The translations under genes and the position numbers were made by a program. Shown piece after piece: positions 24,350 to 35,234 of a stretch of DNA of 64,000 bases (position 1 is the stretch's first letter; each line of letters begins with the position of its first letter). The notes below the pieces were generated by a model. It saw nothing but the letters and a program-made list of their open reading frames with translations. It was not told the DNA's origin and did not search any database. This stretch comes from Capitulum mitella (Eukaryota > Arthropoda > Thecostraca > Pollicipedomorpha > Pollicipedidae): contig CP099854.1 in assembly GCA_030062745.1 (NCBI GenBank), positions 14,978,876 through 15,042,875 on the forward strand, in the 5' to 3' direction.

Positions 24350-25020
24350 AGGGGGTCTGCAGGCAGGGGCCCATAGTTCAGTGGATCGGTTGAATAAAGG
24401 CCCGGCCCATGGTTAGGGTTCGTAGATCAGACTTCCATAAGGCAAACATGACCTAGTCGTCCACAGGCCAGGAGCTCGTAAGCCAAAGGACCATTTGGCT
24501 AGGAGTTCCCAGCCCAGGGATCCCCATTTCAAAGGGGCACGTGAACCAGGGGCCCATAGGTTATGGGGATTATTGGTTGGTGCCCATGTCCAAGGGAGAG
24601 TAAGCCAGGATCCTGCTGCTAGAGGGCCCCGTACGTCAGGGGCCCGCAGACAAGGCTGGCCGTTGGTCATGGATCGGTCTTGGACCAGGGGCCTGTAGGC
24701 TATGGCCCACACGCCGGAGGGTTCGTTAGGTAGTGGTCTGTACGACAAATGAAAATTTTGGGCTGAAGCCATGTGTCCGAATATCAAAAGGAGCTTGAGG
24801 CACAAGGGCCAGAACCCAAGCGGGCCACTGGTTGGGGGTAGGGCAGTCCCGTAGACCTGGACCCACCTGTCAGGGGTTCGTGGCAAAGGTTCGCTAGCCG
24901 TGATCCCGCGGCCGGATGCCCCGAGGCCAGTGGCCCGCAGACCAGGTGCTTGGAGACCAGGAGTCCGTACGCTAGAGGTCCGAAGACCAGGGGCAGGAGA
25001 GCGGAAACTTCGGAAGAGTT
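24350..25020. repeat. left arm of an inverted degenerate minisatellite
   Basis: Built of many loose copies of a 15-20-base unit of the form CC(A)GGGGYCCGTAGGC. Examples are ACCAGGGGCCTGTAGGCTA near 24685 and CGTACGTCAGGGGCCCGCAG near 24630. A 157-codon minus-strand frame runs through it only because the repeat lacks stops. Confidence 0.75.
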
Positions 25021-25179
25021 AAGGAAGACTTTCGGAGGTCCCTATCCGTCTCTTGTCTTTCGTGCTAGGTCCTGTATTATCCATTCAGGAGAGATTTTCT
25101 GGGGTTTCCAGATATTTCATACCCTTATAGGTCAGTGGAAATGGTTCTTTTTGTTCTCGTTGTTTTGTTGTTTTTTGGA

Positions 25180-25840
25180 CGGCCATAGCTTGACTTACGA
25201 GCCTGTGGCGCACGAGCCTCTAACCACGTACCGTTAACTAACAAATTTCCCGGATTCCGGGCTTGCGACCTCCCCTTGGCCTGCGGGCCTCTCTTGCATA
25301 CGGGCCTGTATCCTGCTGACTCCTGGCCAGGATCCTAAGTAACGTTCCCCGGGCTTATGGGTCTCTGGCCTACGGGTCCCTCCGGCATGCAGTGCCCGGG
25401 GCTAAAGACCCGAAGTCAACTGGTCCTTCGACTTCGGAGCTCCTGGCCTGCGCACCACTGCGTCGTACTCGTCTAAGGGGCGTGCCCCTAGCCATGGCCT
25501 CTTAACCAACTGATCCCCTGGATTACGGACCCCATGCCAGCGGGCCCCCTGGCATACGGACCCCTGGCCTATGGGCCCCGCTCGACTAAGGGCCCCTGGC
25601 TTACAGGCTCGTTAGCGACTCACAGGTGAGGGCTTTATCAACGGTCCCCTGGCTTATGGGCCCTGGCCCGCGGTCCCCTCTGGCATGCGGGCCCCTTGCG
25701 CCACGGGTCCCTAACCAACGAGCTCACTGGCTTGCGCGCCGCTCACTGATGTGGGTGCTTGGCACACGGTTCCCTGCCTACTAGTCCCTGGCTTCCGTGT
25801 CCCGTGGGCTTTTTGTTTTCCCGAGCCGCAGGCCTTATTT
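25180..25840. repeat. right arm of the inverted degenerate minisatellite
   Basis: The same unit in the opposite orientation, CCCCTGGCYTAYGGG. It is clearest at 25540-25620, where CCCCTGGCATACGGA and CCCCTGGCCTATGGG follow each other. A unique spacer of about 160 bases separates the arms. Confidence 0.75.
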
Positions 25841-25866
25841 ACCTGCGGCTTCCTCCGAGATTTGGG

Positions 25867-25884
25867 GTGTGTGTGTGTGTGTGT
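25867..25884. repeat. short GT microsatellite
   Basis: About nine GT units next to the right arm of the inverted array. Confidence 0.9.
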
Positions 25885-25889
25885 CAGCT

Positions 25890-28800
25890 GCCCCATTTGA
25901 CCCTTTCCGTGTCCTGCTGCACCTGGGTCACAGACCACTTACAAAACTACATCTGGGGCGTGCTCTTCCACCACTGACGATTACAGCCAAGACTAAAGAT
26001 GATGTGATACGTACCTCTGCATAATATGACGATGAATTCATAAAATTCTGCCTGCAATTATGACAGCATACGTAAAATAGTTAATAACTATCGGGTGAAA
26101 TCTCAGTCGAACTACTGGCGTTGCCCGGGTTAGTTTAGCCCATAAATTCTGTCTTATTTGCACTGTAATTGCACGCACTACGGCCATTCTCCAGTGTGGT
26201 ATAACTTCTCACGAGGTACCACTACATCCGACCTACGCTGCCGTGCACGCGGTTACATTAGCACGTGGGCCGTACTGTGGTATTACTGTTGAGCAGCGCG
26301 CTCTCCCCATCGCGCGGTCTCTCTCAGGCCGTGTGCTGTGCAAAATTCAGTGGCAGTTTCATTTCCTGGCGATGGGCTTTTAAAATAGGATCGCATAGGT
26401 GCAGAAACGACGGGACCAGATGCGTCATGGCCTTCCACTTCTCCTGGATTCTTGCCAACATCCACTGGCGGATCCAGGGCGACCATCGGGACCAAGACGC
26501 CCCTGTCGTTGTTAAAGGGGCCAACATGTCATTGCCCCTCCTTTTCGAACGGAAATGGTTAGATGTTTTATTATTCCAGGCATTTCTTTTAAAAATGTAT
26601 ACTAGTTTTTCTAAGTGGCGAAATAAAATAGCCGAAATCCGGGAAGAAATCAACACTTAGGGATAGGTTGGGTTGCACCGATGGCGATTTGCCCCCCTCC
26701 CCTTGGCGCAAGGTTTGAATCCGTCCTTGACTGCATCACCCCTGTAATTGCTAAATGACTTTCATAACCTTTGAATACTCCTCCCCGGCTCGCTTCCCGA
26801 GTCTCCGCTTTTTGCTCAGTACTGCGGAAAACGATTGCGTTCTGCGCGTGAATTATTTGTTGAATCACTGTCCTCGCCCCAACGCTGCTATATTTCCCGA
26901 CGTTTTCCCTTAAAAAAATGGCGGGCTTTGGTCGATTTTTAGGAAATAAGTTCGGTTGGTTCGACGTATGTCGCTCATCAGATTTTGGCGCTCAGCGTTT
27001 CTGAGAAAGGCTGCGTAACATCAAAGAATGACAATTTATCAAAAACTTTGTTCTGACATTAACGACTGATGGTGACGCCATGCAAATCTTCTGCAGACTA
27101 CCGTTGGCCTACGCCTGCTGGCGTCGTCATGCAGTAGCTGATAAAAAACGTCGGTAAATAGGGTAGGGCGCGAATTCACTGAAAATCCCTTCGAAACACC
27201 GTAAATATATGGTTCTGAAACATAGTGCAGGTAAAAATATATTTCTAAGACGACAGGTTAAAAGACGTTCTTAAATCAACGCACATGGTAAAAGTGGAGC
27301 AATCCGTTTAAAGGTATCATTTAATGCGCACACTTTCGCCTGAAGCTGGTGCCTTCAGGTGCGATGCCTTCCTGGTGACGCTCCTGGGTAGTGTGTACTG
27401 TGAAGGCACGCAGCATGACGACACGGTTTTAATGCGTGAAAGATGTATTCGCCATTTTGCGTCAACGGCGGAAAGAGTTCTGTTTTATCTTCATTGCAGG
27501 GTTCAAATATCTGTTTATTTGTACTAGAGGCGTTAATAACCTTTGTGCTTTGGGGTTCGGAAATAATGTTATGCCATTCCACCTCATATTAACGATTTTT
27601 CTCTTCCCATTACGCCCAACGTGGTTTCAAGTCACACAAGGAAGCCGTCCGTGTATAATTTTCCTAGTTCTTCAGTCGGCCGGACATCGGCCATCTCATG
27701 GACGCGGCTATTAGCTGTCTTGTTCTCGCCCATTTTTGTGACTTGACAGCACAGAAACGGAATAAAGCTGACAAGGTTCAAACTAGTTTTAGCGAGTACT
27801 GGCTGTGCCAGTTCCCAGACCGACACGGAAATTAAACGACAGGCGGAAAAGGCACTCGAGAAATAGGCAGGGTTACACAAAAGCCTTTTTAATGAAAAAA
27901 TAATTTCATACAAAAATGACGAAAAAATACTAGAATTCGGGTTGCCTGAATCCCGAAGCGACCGCCTGAGAAACTACACTGGCCGTTAATTTCAAAAATA
28001 AAATAGTTCCGGGCTGGATGCAGTCTGCATGTTCCCTGTCGCCTGTCACAGTTCTGCTCATAAAACGCCCATGGCTGCTCCCCCAAATAAGCCATCGACC
28101 ACCATTTAAAGTGGCGTTCCACTCCCTTCTTTGCATTCTAAGTACGATAAAAGTCATCTTCCGCCTGATGGTCGTGGGAAACACGAGACATTTGTCGATC
28201 ATGGCTGGCGAGAAAAAGAAGACATACATGTGCAAATATGTTTTGTTGGGCATGCTTTTAGGCACGATACTCACACAAAACGTGACGCAGTGTAATGGCG
28301 CGGAAATGGATTATTTCGCGTGTCATCTGTGACAACGAAGATAAAATTCACTGACGGGTCAGATAAACTCATTCTCCAGAAGCTGGCCCTTGGCCTCTAT
28401 GAAGTCGCTTCTACCGGTCACGTGTCAAGTGTGCGATAACTCAGCGCATATTTCGTGGTCGTGTTTACCGGTTCTGCTGTGACGTTTGTAAAATATGTCG
28501 GCACGTAAGTACCAGCCAGAAAGCTACCAGCAGAACAAGTTTTTCAACTCATCGTACAAATGATCGAACGAGGCGAGTAGGCGATTGTCTCGCAGGTAAA
28601 TTAGGTTTTCACAGAGCTTGAGAACTATGCTCCGCTTTCGCCGACTGCCTAAACAGACTGAGCCGGTGTGAAAAAAAAAATGCTGCTTATTAGGTTTTCA
28701 GCGTCCATATTTAGCAAAATGTCTGGAAGTCTCGAAATACAATTAATTAGAAAGCATGCTGGTATGCTGTAGCCATCTGTGATATGGCACAAAACTGTCC

Positions 28801-29172
28801 TACTGCAAGCATTCATTGGCCCTAAGTGCTCGTGACGCCTGGGATGCCGGGAATAACCAGTTCAGAACTCCGTAGGCGTAGTTTTCAGACATAGTGTGTA
28901 TTACAAGCCGACTTCTAAGATTACAGAGTACAGCTGGTTACCTCAGCTCAAAATAAGTGCATGGCGGACGGGCGTCATGGCAGCATAGCTCAGCGGCTGG
29001 CAGAACCAGGCCGGTCAAAACCGAAAACATCTCCACTGCTTCGAACGTCAGCCTGACATATTGTCATCGATCCACAGAGACAACATTTGTGGAACCTGCT
29101 ATACCCACTCGCTTGATAATGTTGGGACCGTTTCCAGATCAACTTACCTTCAGCAGTTCAAGACAGTTTGTT
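25890..29172. other. no recognisable gene
   Basis: Mixed sequence. Near 26690-26735 a C-rich word is followed by GGTTTGAATCCG, which resembles a tRNA box B but has no partner box A. No conserved protein frame. Confidence 0.4.
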
Positions 29173-29361
29173 TTGACCTGCTCACGACTGGCTGTCGGCG
29201 CCGTGCACGCCCGACTGGGGGAGGAATTCTTGACAACCTCCCCCTCTAACTCGTCAGCTATCGGTCGCACAAAAGATAAACATACCATTAGAAAGCTCGT
29301 GACAACTAGAATTCTAAACGGGGGTCATTGTTTACTTTTGGAAAGTATGTAAGCCCTGTAC

Positions 29362-29417
<56 letters not shown>

Positions 29418-30455
29418 CATAGCTGACTACATGGGCCCTAGAAACGCTCTGAATCTCAAGGGCTGCGATTAATAAAGGCCACGTAAGGGTGCCACCGGGT
29501 AGATAAATGTCCGCAGATGCCGGTGCCCTGTTTTTTAAATTGTAATTTCTAAAGGAAGTTTCTGTAATTTGTTGAATATCTACGTGCGAATTTCGAGCTA
29601 AATAAACAGCAATTTCTTCGCCACAGCACCGCGGGCGCCGGTGTCGAACGCGGCGTGAAATTGACGGGCACTTATCTTCGCGCTCCTTTATTTTGATGAA
29701 ATAAGCCCTAACCGCTTGCGTTTCTTGATACAGACGTTTCGTGGTTTAATTTGCCATGATGAATTTTTGATACAAAGCGGTACTTACCAATATACACTGT
29801 TGGTGAGACTTCATTCGCATAAACCCGTTTAGTTGTAATTTTTTGCGGCTTGTTTTTTTAACCTTTGAACTCATTGGTGGCATTAACAGGTTTGAGAGCC
29901 ATATCTGCCGTTTTCTATCCGTTCCTAGTCATTCGTTGTAAATTATGAGGGTGTTGCATTTTTGCTCATACCAGTGACTGGTACCCTGACCTCAGGTCAT
30001 GGCTTGGAAATAAGTGGTACTTTGCCATATGACGACCATTGGAAGTCTCCCTCACCTTAATCCCAAAACTTCGGAATAAATTTCGTCCATTTCCGAAAAA
30101 AGTGACACGTATTGACAATGGGTGTTTCCTTAGGTCAGTGACCCGGCAGTTAGCGAAACATTTGAAATAGCAAATCTGTTCCACCGCTGAAGATCTCTAA
30201 TCTTAAAAGTTTTGTTCTGATATCTTGTTTTTTATTGTTACCGAAGGCTAAACTTTTATAGACATAGGTCCACTGGACCTGACCTAGGGCTGAGCCCTGA
30301 CTTGACCTGAGGTCGAAACTTTGGCATAAGATGTAAAGACGTCCAAGCAAAAGGCAAACAAAATGTCGTGCCGTTGCGTATGTTTGTTCTCTCGCTGTTT
30401 CAAAAATATCAGAAGAAGCTGTCAACAACTCCTCTCCTTAGTCAAGGCTCGGTCA
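29173..30455. mobile_element. TTAA element, copy 3 (diverged, with AT expansion)
   Basis: Alignable with copies 1, 2 and 4 over its length: GACTGGGGGAGG...CCTCCCCCTCTAACTC at the left, ACTGGTACCCTGACCTCAGG near 29972, and TGACCTGAGGTCGAAACTTT near 30305. Both termini have lost TTAA (TTGA and GTCAAG in their place). The internal site that is a short ATATAT in the other copies is expanded here to about 50 bases. Oldest-looking or fastest-changed of the four. Confidence 0.8.
29365..29414. repeat. AT microsatellite inside TTAA element copy 3
   Basis: About 25 AT units at the position where copies 1 and 2 carry only ATATATC or ATATATG. Confidence 0.95.
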
Positions 30456-30520
30456 AGAGTGAGCAAGGGCAGGCAAATATCTACAAAAAAAAACACGTTT
30501 GGTGTCCGACGTCCGGCGCC

Positions 30521-30559
30521 TACAGTCTGTCAGACTGTAGACTGCAGTCTGTCAGACTG
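30521..30559. repeat. paired palindromes
   Basis: TACAGTCTGTCAGACTGTA is a 19-base perfect palindrome around one central base, followed at once by GACTGCAGTC and a second CAGTCTGTCAGACTG. The 15-base core occurs twice, 22 bases apart. Confidence 0.85.
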
Positions 30560-32440
30560 ATTCAGCACCGTCTGTCGGGCGACCGAGGTGCGAGTAAGCC
30601 GATTTGAAACTACGATCGAGTTTCAAACTCATCAACAACGCGTTTGATGCTTAGTTTCCCTGCGTTCTTCATTCAGCGCTGCGTTTGACGGGGAGGAAGC
30701 CCATTGACTGAATTTGCGGTGGCATAAACCTCCGACTTAGGCAGCATTCCATGTCGAACCAAGTGACATCAGGTCAGACTACAGAAGATGTGCAGTTTGC
30801 ACGGCGTTAGTGGAGGGATAATCCGTCCTGGTTTAGAATTAGATCCCTGTGTTGCCAGAAACTTCGATGATGACGTTTTTACCTATACGCTTTCTGGAAA
30901 ACAGTAAAAAAATCAGAAATGGTACTAATCAAAACTTTATCGCGGCGTCATGCAATGCTGATGACACAAGACGGGTTTCCTGTTAACCTGGACTGCGCTC
31001 AATCCTGCTGTCAGTAAGACACCGAGCATTAACCATCGCACCGGTGGAAATTTCCAGGAACCCCTCCCGTTTTTCGCCAGCTACGACCAAACAGGCTACG
31101 ACCAAACAGCGTGGGTTCGATGCGCAAAACTTCGTGTCGTTCCTTAATCAACTCGACGGCGTTTGGTCTCAGAAATTCGTGACACGTTGCAAACTGTCGT
31201 AATTGTGGCCGAAAATGCCCTGCGATGTCGGCTCGTCCGGCGCAGTTGGACGACCGCTTCGGCCGGCCGGCGCACGGCCGCCTTTTATTTGTTCTGGAAA
31301 CCACAAAACTGGCTTGAACATGATAAATTATGTGCCACTCTGTTGCTGATGAAATGGGGAATCTGTGGCATGCAAGACGTAACGTTTTAACGTTCATCAA
31401 CAGCTTGCTTGTAATATCAAAACTAAGACTTATCGTTGGCAAACTGTATCAGTTTTACATCACTGAACCATTAAGCAGCCATCGTTATAATCCCTTCCAT
31501 GCGAAATCCATGTTCCATTGCGAATATAATGGTATCAAAATCAAAGCGGCTGAGACAAAAATGTGTTTCGTGTAGACTGATACACGGGTCTGACGGAACC
31601 CAATCGCATGGCGCAGTCGCGATGAGCAACCACTGCTCGGTGCCTGGTCTTCTTCATTCTGGAGACCACAAAACGTGTTTAAACACAGTGAAGAGTACCC
31701 TGTTCTGTTCCGACTAAAATGACAAATCGAATAGTGTGTAGCTATTGATGTTTCCTGCTAAAGACTGCTCGGTAAGGAGCATGTAATACCAAAGTATGTA
31801 ATACTCTACCAACTGGTCTACCATGACCGGTAGCTCAGTCAGGTCTTCCCCTCCTGGCAAGACGGGTTTGTTTGCTCCGTCGGGGCCTCTAGATTTAGGT
31901 TGTGGGTCAGCCCGCATCTAGTCAACATACATAGGGAAAAGCTATCACGCGGTCGTGCAGCACCTTTCGCGGCACGTTGAACCGTATCTTCCGTTGTCGG
32001 GCACTGGCAGCCGGTTGTAGAGATGGGAGTCCATGCAGCAAGCTCTGCTTAGCACGGGCCGGATCGCAATATCAACCTGTCTAACCGCTGAGATGAAATT
32101 TAAAAAAAAAGATAAGATATGTTCAGCGTTTGAAAATGGATCAGCTTATCACATCACTGTGCCTATATTGGAGAAACCATCAGTTTCATCTCGTGCGCAT
32201 ACAACCGCCGTTTCAGGGCCAATCCAGTGGTGCCAGACTGAAGAGCAGCTGAGATGGACACGTGATTTTTGTGAACTGGTGGTGGCCCACGGTGCCCGAA
32301 AACGCTGGCGGGCCCGTGGCGACAGACCGCGTTTTGTATACCGGCGTCAAATGGTGGAAATGTAAACCTCATTAAATCAAATTCTTCTCCAGGCACCTGT
32401 TGTTTTTTTTATAAATTTGATCCCAGTGGTTCGCTGGGGT
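30560..32440. other. no recognisable gene
   Basis: Mixed sequence with short frames only. Confidence 0.35.
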
Positions 32441-32445
32441 GTTCT

Positions 32446-32492
32446 GGATCAGACTCCGCGCCAAGCAGTGCTTGTTGCACGGACTCTGATCC
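32446..32492. other. 12-base-stem hairpin
   Basis: GGATCAGACTCC (32446-32457) pairs, with one mismatch, with GGACTCTGATCC (32481-32492) across a 23-base loop. No U-rich tract follows, so it is not a simple terminator. Function unknown. Confidence 0.6.
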
Positions 32493-32819
32493 CTATACCC
32501 GATCACGCAATTCCAGGTTAAAGTCGTAATTTGGTGACGAACGTTTAAGGTACCGACATGAACAACACGGTAGCTAATCAGTTAACTCCCGTGAATACAG
32601 GGTGCCTTCCCCCTGAAGTTTTCATAAGTTGGCCGCTCACGAATGTGCCGATCGTTCCGAAATTTTGTTTAACAGAATTTTGTAAACCTCGAAAACTTTT
32701 TACGGACTCGATGAAAATTGGAGGTGATGTTGTCTGCCTGAAGGCGTTTCCCGCCAGCCGACTCTTCGGGCCACTGGCTGCCGCGCACTGTTGCTAGGAC
32801 ATAACGGGGCCCTAACACG

Positions 32820-33010
32820 ATAGTGATGCGCAGCGGCGACCGGCACGGTGGTTATGTATGGCCGGCGCCCGCTGCGCCGTCCGCCCGTGCATACCGTGCG
32901 CCGAGCCCTGTCCACTGGAGCACGGCGACCCAGACTAACGGACCGGCCGACGGCGGCCGCGTCCGGCTACCTCTTGCGGAACCCACTCGAGGGGGGGGAG
33001 TGCGGGTCTG
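32820..33010. promoter_or_regulatory. CpG-rich block, candidate promoter or 5' exon
   Basis: CpG-dense sequence ending in a G run (32992-32999). No protein match. One of several candidates for the unseen start of the MARCH gene. Confidence 0.3.
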
Positions 33011-33107
33011 AGACTGTCGGCTGAGGTCCGCTGGATGCAGCGACACGAAGCGATCGGTCGGAGTTGACGCGTCACCTAGCAATGCGTGCCCGCTGGCTAA
33101 TTTGTTA

Positions 33108-33192
33108 CCAGTGTGCCGCTGCGATGGTGTGCTGGGACGATTCCGTCATATGTGCCATTGTGATGGTGCGCTGGGACGATTCTGCCACACTG
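33108..33192. repeat. two-copy tandem repeat, about 43 bases
   Basis: GTGTGCTGGGACGATTC and GTGCGCTGGGACGATTC occur with similar surroundings (GCTGCGATG / ATTGTGATG). Confidence 0.7.
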
Positions 33193-33199
33193 TCCGGGG

Positions 33200-35044
33200 A
33201 CCGCGGCCGGCACCCGTCTATCGCTCAGCCAGCAAACCAAATAGTCTGCACTCCATGTATCAACAATATCCTTTTATGTCCAGGTATCTGGCTGCCGTGT
33301 TTTTCTCGTGGAAAATGTTTGTCTTCAGTCATGTGCAGGTGACCAGTGCGGTGGGTATAAGAAATCTTTATTTGTGGTCAGCATGGGTGAAATATTCCGT
33401 CTCCTGCCGAAAACCAGGCACCTGCCAGGCTTCACGCGAGCACCAAAGAACAAAGCTTGGCTACTCACAGTCTGAACCATGGCTGGAGATTTCTGAAAAT
33501 TCTTGAAAGAGTCTGAATGGGATTTCAGATTGCATATTTCCAGTCACTGCCAGAAGCGTAATGCTAAGATACCTAGAAAATGCGGGGTCTTGACTTAAAT
33601 GAATCTCCAGCCATGATCGAAACTGTTGGTATTTCCGTATATCAAATCATTTATGTTGCTACTGCTCTGCAGAAATTTATGGATTACAATACTGAAAAAT
33701 ATGACATTGTGCTGTTGTCGGGCACCCCCAAAAATTGCGCGGAATGGCAGCGCATGGATTGGACGGATTGGCTGCAAGGTGTACAATGACAAATTAGGTT
33801 GTCATGACAATCAGAATCGTTCTGAACATTGCCAGCACACTTTCCAAGGGCCATGTCCACCAAGTTTTGGGTTGGCAGGGCATTGGCCCTACTTGTCTCT
33901 TGGGTGTCTACAGGCATAGATATTGATAGTGCTGACGGAAGACTTAGGTTCAAGATAGCCTCACGGTTCACGTCTTTTTGGTGCTGCTGCTTTTGCCGTG
34001 CCGGCCTCATAAAGCGTGTGGTTTTAAAGTCGGTTATCTTCCGTCCTCAGCTAGCTGATGGGGTCACGGCACAATGCCGACCTCAGGCCCCGACCACACG
34101 GTCATTCGTGGATAAGGCTATATCTGAGTAGGCCGCATGCCCGGCAGTGCAACTGTTTTAAGAGCCTCGCCCTTGAAACTCGCTTGAATGTAAGACTTCC
34201 ACCTGCGAACGTCTACAGGCCGCACGGTGTGTTTCGCTTGCGCACGTAGTTTAATAACGAAAAAGCTGCATTCACGAGGCATCCATGCCCGGCGCAGATT
34301 CGCTACAGTGCTGCTTCATCCCAGGTTCAGGGGTGCTTGAGTTGTAATGCAGTGCTTCTGAGGGCTGGTTCACCGCTGGCTGGGCCCGGGTCCGACTGAC
34401 GACAGCTCTGGCTCGGCTTAGGTTCGGTCCTGTGCTAGTCACGGTGAGGTACTGGAGCTTTGCATTACGGTTAGTAAGGATCCAGCTGATGACAAGGGTA
34501 AATTTAAGGTAAGTTCTGGGATTTTACGCCTGAAGCGAATGGTGTGTGTTGCCTTGCTGTTTTGACGGGAAAACGGTGTCTGCGAATCTAAATCTTCCAA
34601 AGAACCGTTACATTTGCAGTCATTATCTGTCATAACTCATAAACTGTCTTAAACTGTTGTGCATTAATTTTGCGAATGCTCGTACATCCATTTTTCAACA
34701 AGACATTTGTGCGGCTTCGTGTTTTGTCAAGTTTGCCACTTCGAAACCACTTAATTTAATTTCCTCTTTTATTGCATTGTTTCATTTCATTTCATTTCGT
34801 TTATTTCTTTAATCCCTTACTTCTTTCTTTATTTATTTATTTACTGACACCCCTTTCAGATTAGCTGACCGATGGTCGGTAGCCCAGCCGTAGGCCACGT
34901 CTGACTGGAACGTAAACCGATTTTTAAAAAGCACCGGCAACAGTATCGTTCGGAGCAAGAGTGTCCGTAGCTGGCTGAACACGTGACGCTGGTGGCGGTG
35001 TTGCAGCACATTCGCTCCACCCTGTCCGAGACAGCCGGTCTTGT
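33200..35044. other. no recognised gene
   Basis: Mixed sequence. A 69-codon plus-strand frame (33580-33789) and a 108-codon minus-strand frame (33684-34010) overlap and match nothing I know. TTTATT/CTTT-rich low complexity near 34780-34850. Confidence 0.35.
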
Positions 35045-35230
35045 CGGTCGGGGGTCAGCCAGGGGTCAGCCGGGGACAGCCCAGGGGTCAGCCGGGGACA
35101 GCCAGGGATCAGCCGGCCTCACAGCCAGGGGTCAGCCGGGGACAGCCAGGGGTCAGCCGGCCTCACAGCCAGGGGTCAGCCGGGGACAGCCCAGGAGTCA
35201 GTCTTGGGACAGCCAGGGATCAGCCGAAAG
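35045..35230. repeat. minisatellite, 21-23-base unit AGGGGTCAGCCGGGGACAGCC
   Basis: About eight units, two main variants alternating (GGGGACAGCC and GGCCTCACAGCC endings). Open in more than one frame, which yields repetitive Gly/Gln/Ser/Ala chains that are not evidence of coding. Confidence 0.9.
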
Positions 35231-35234
35231 ACAG

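Noticed and set aside
24413-24886. 157-codon minus-strand frame with repeated Trp/Pro/Gly motifs
   Set aside because: It is read-through of the degenerate minisatellite arm; no start context, no homologue recognised, unit length not a multiple of three throughout.
28984-29022. tRNA-like box A word followed by a box-B-like word
   Set aside because: Spacing between the boxes is too short for a tRNA and no acceptor stem is seen.
31820-31915. tRNA-like word GGTAGCTCAGTCAGG
   Set aside because: No box B at the right distance.
33580-33789. 69-codon plus-strand frame of balanced composition
   Set aside because: No motif recognised, no splice-linked neighbour and an overlapping frame on the other strand; not enough to call a gene.
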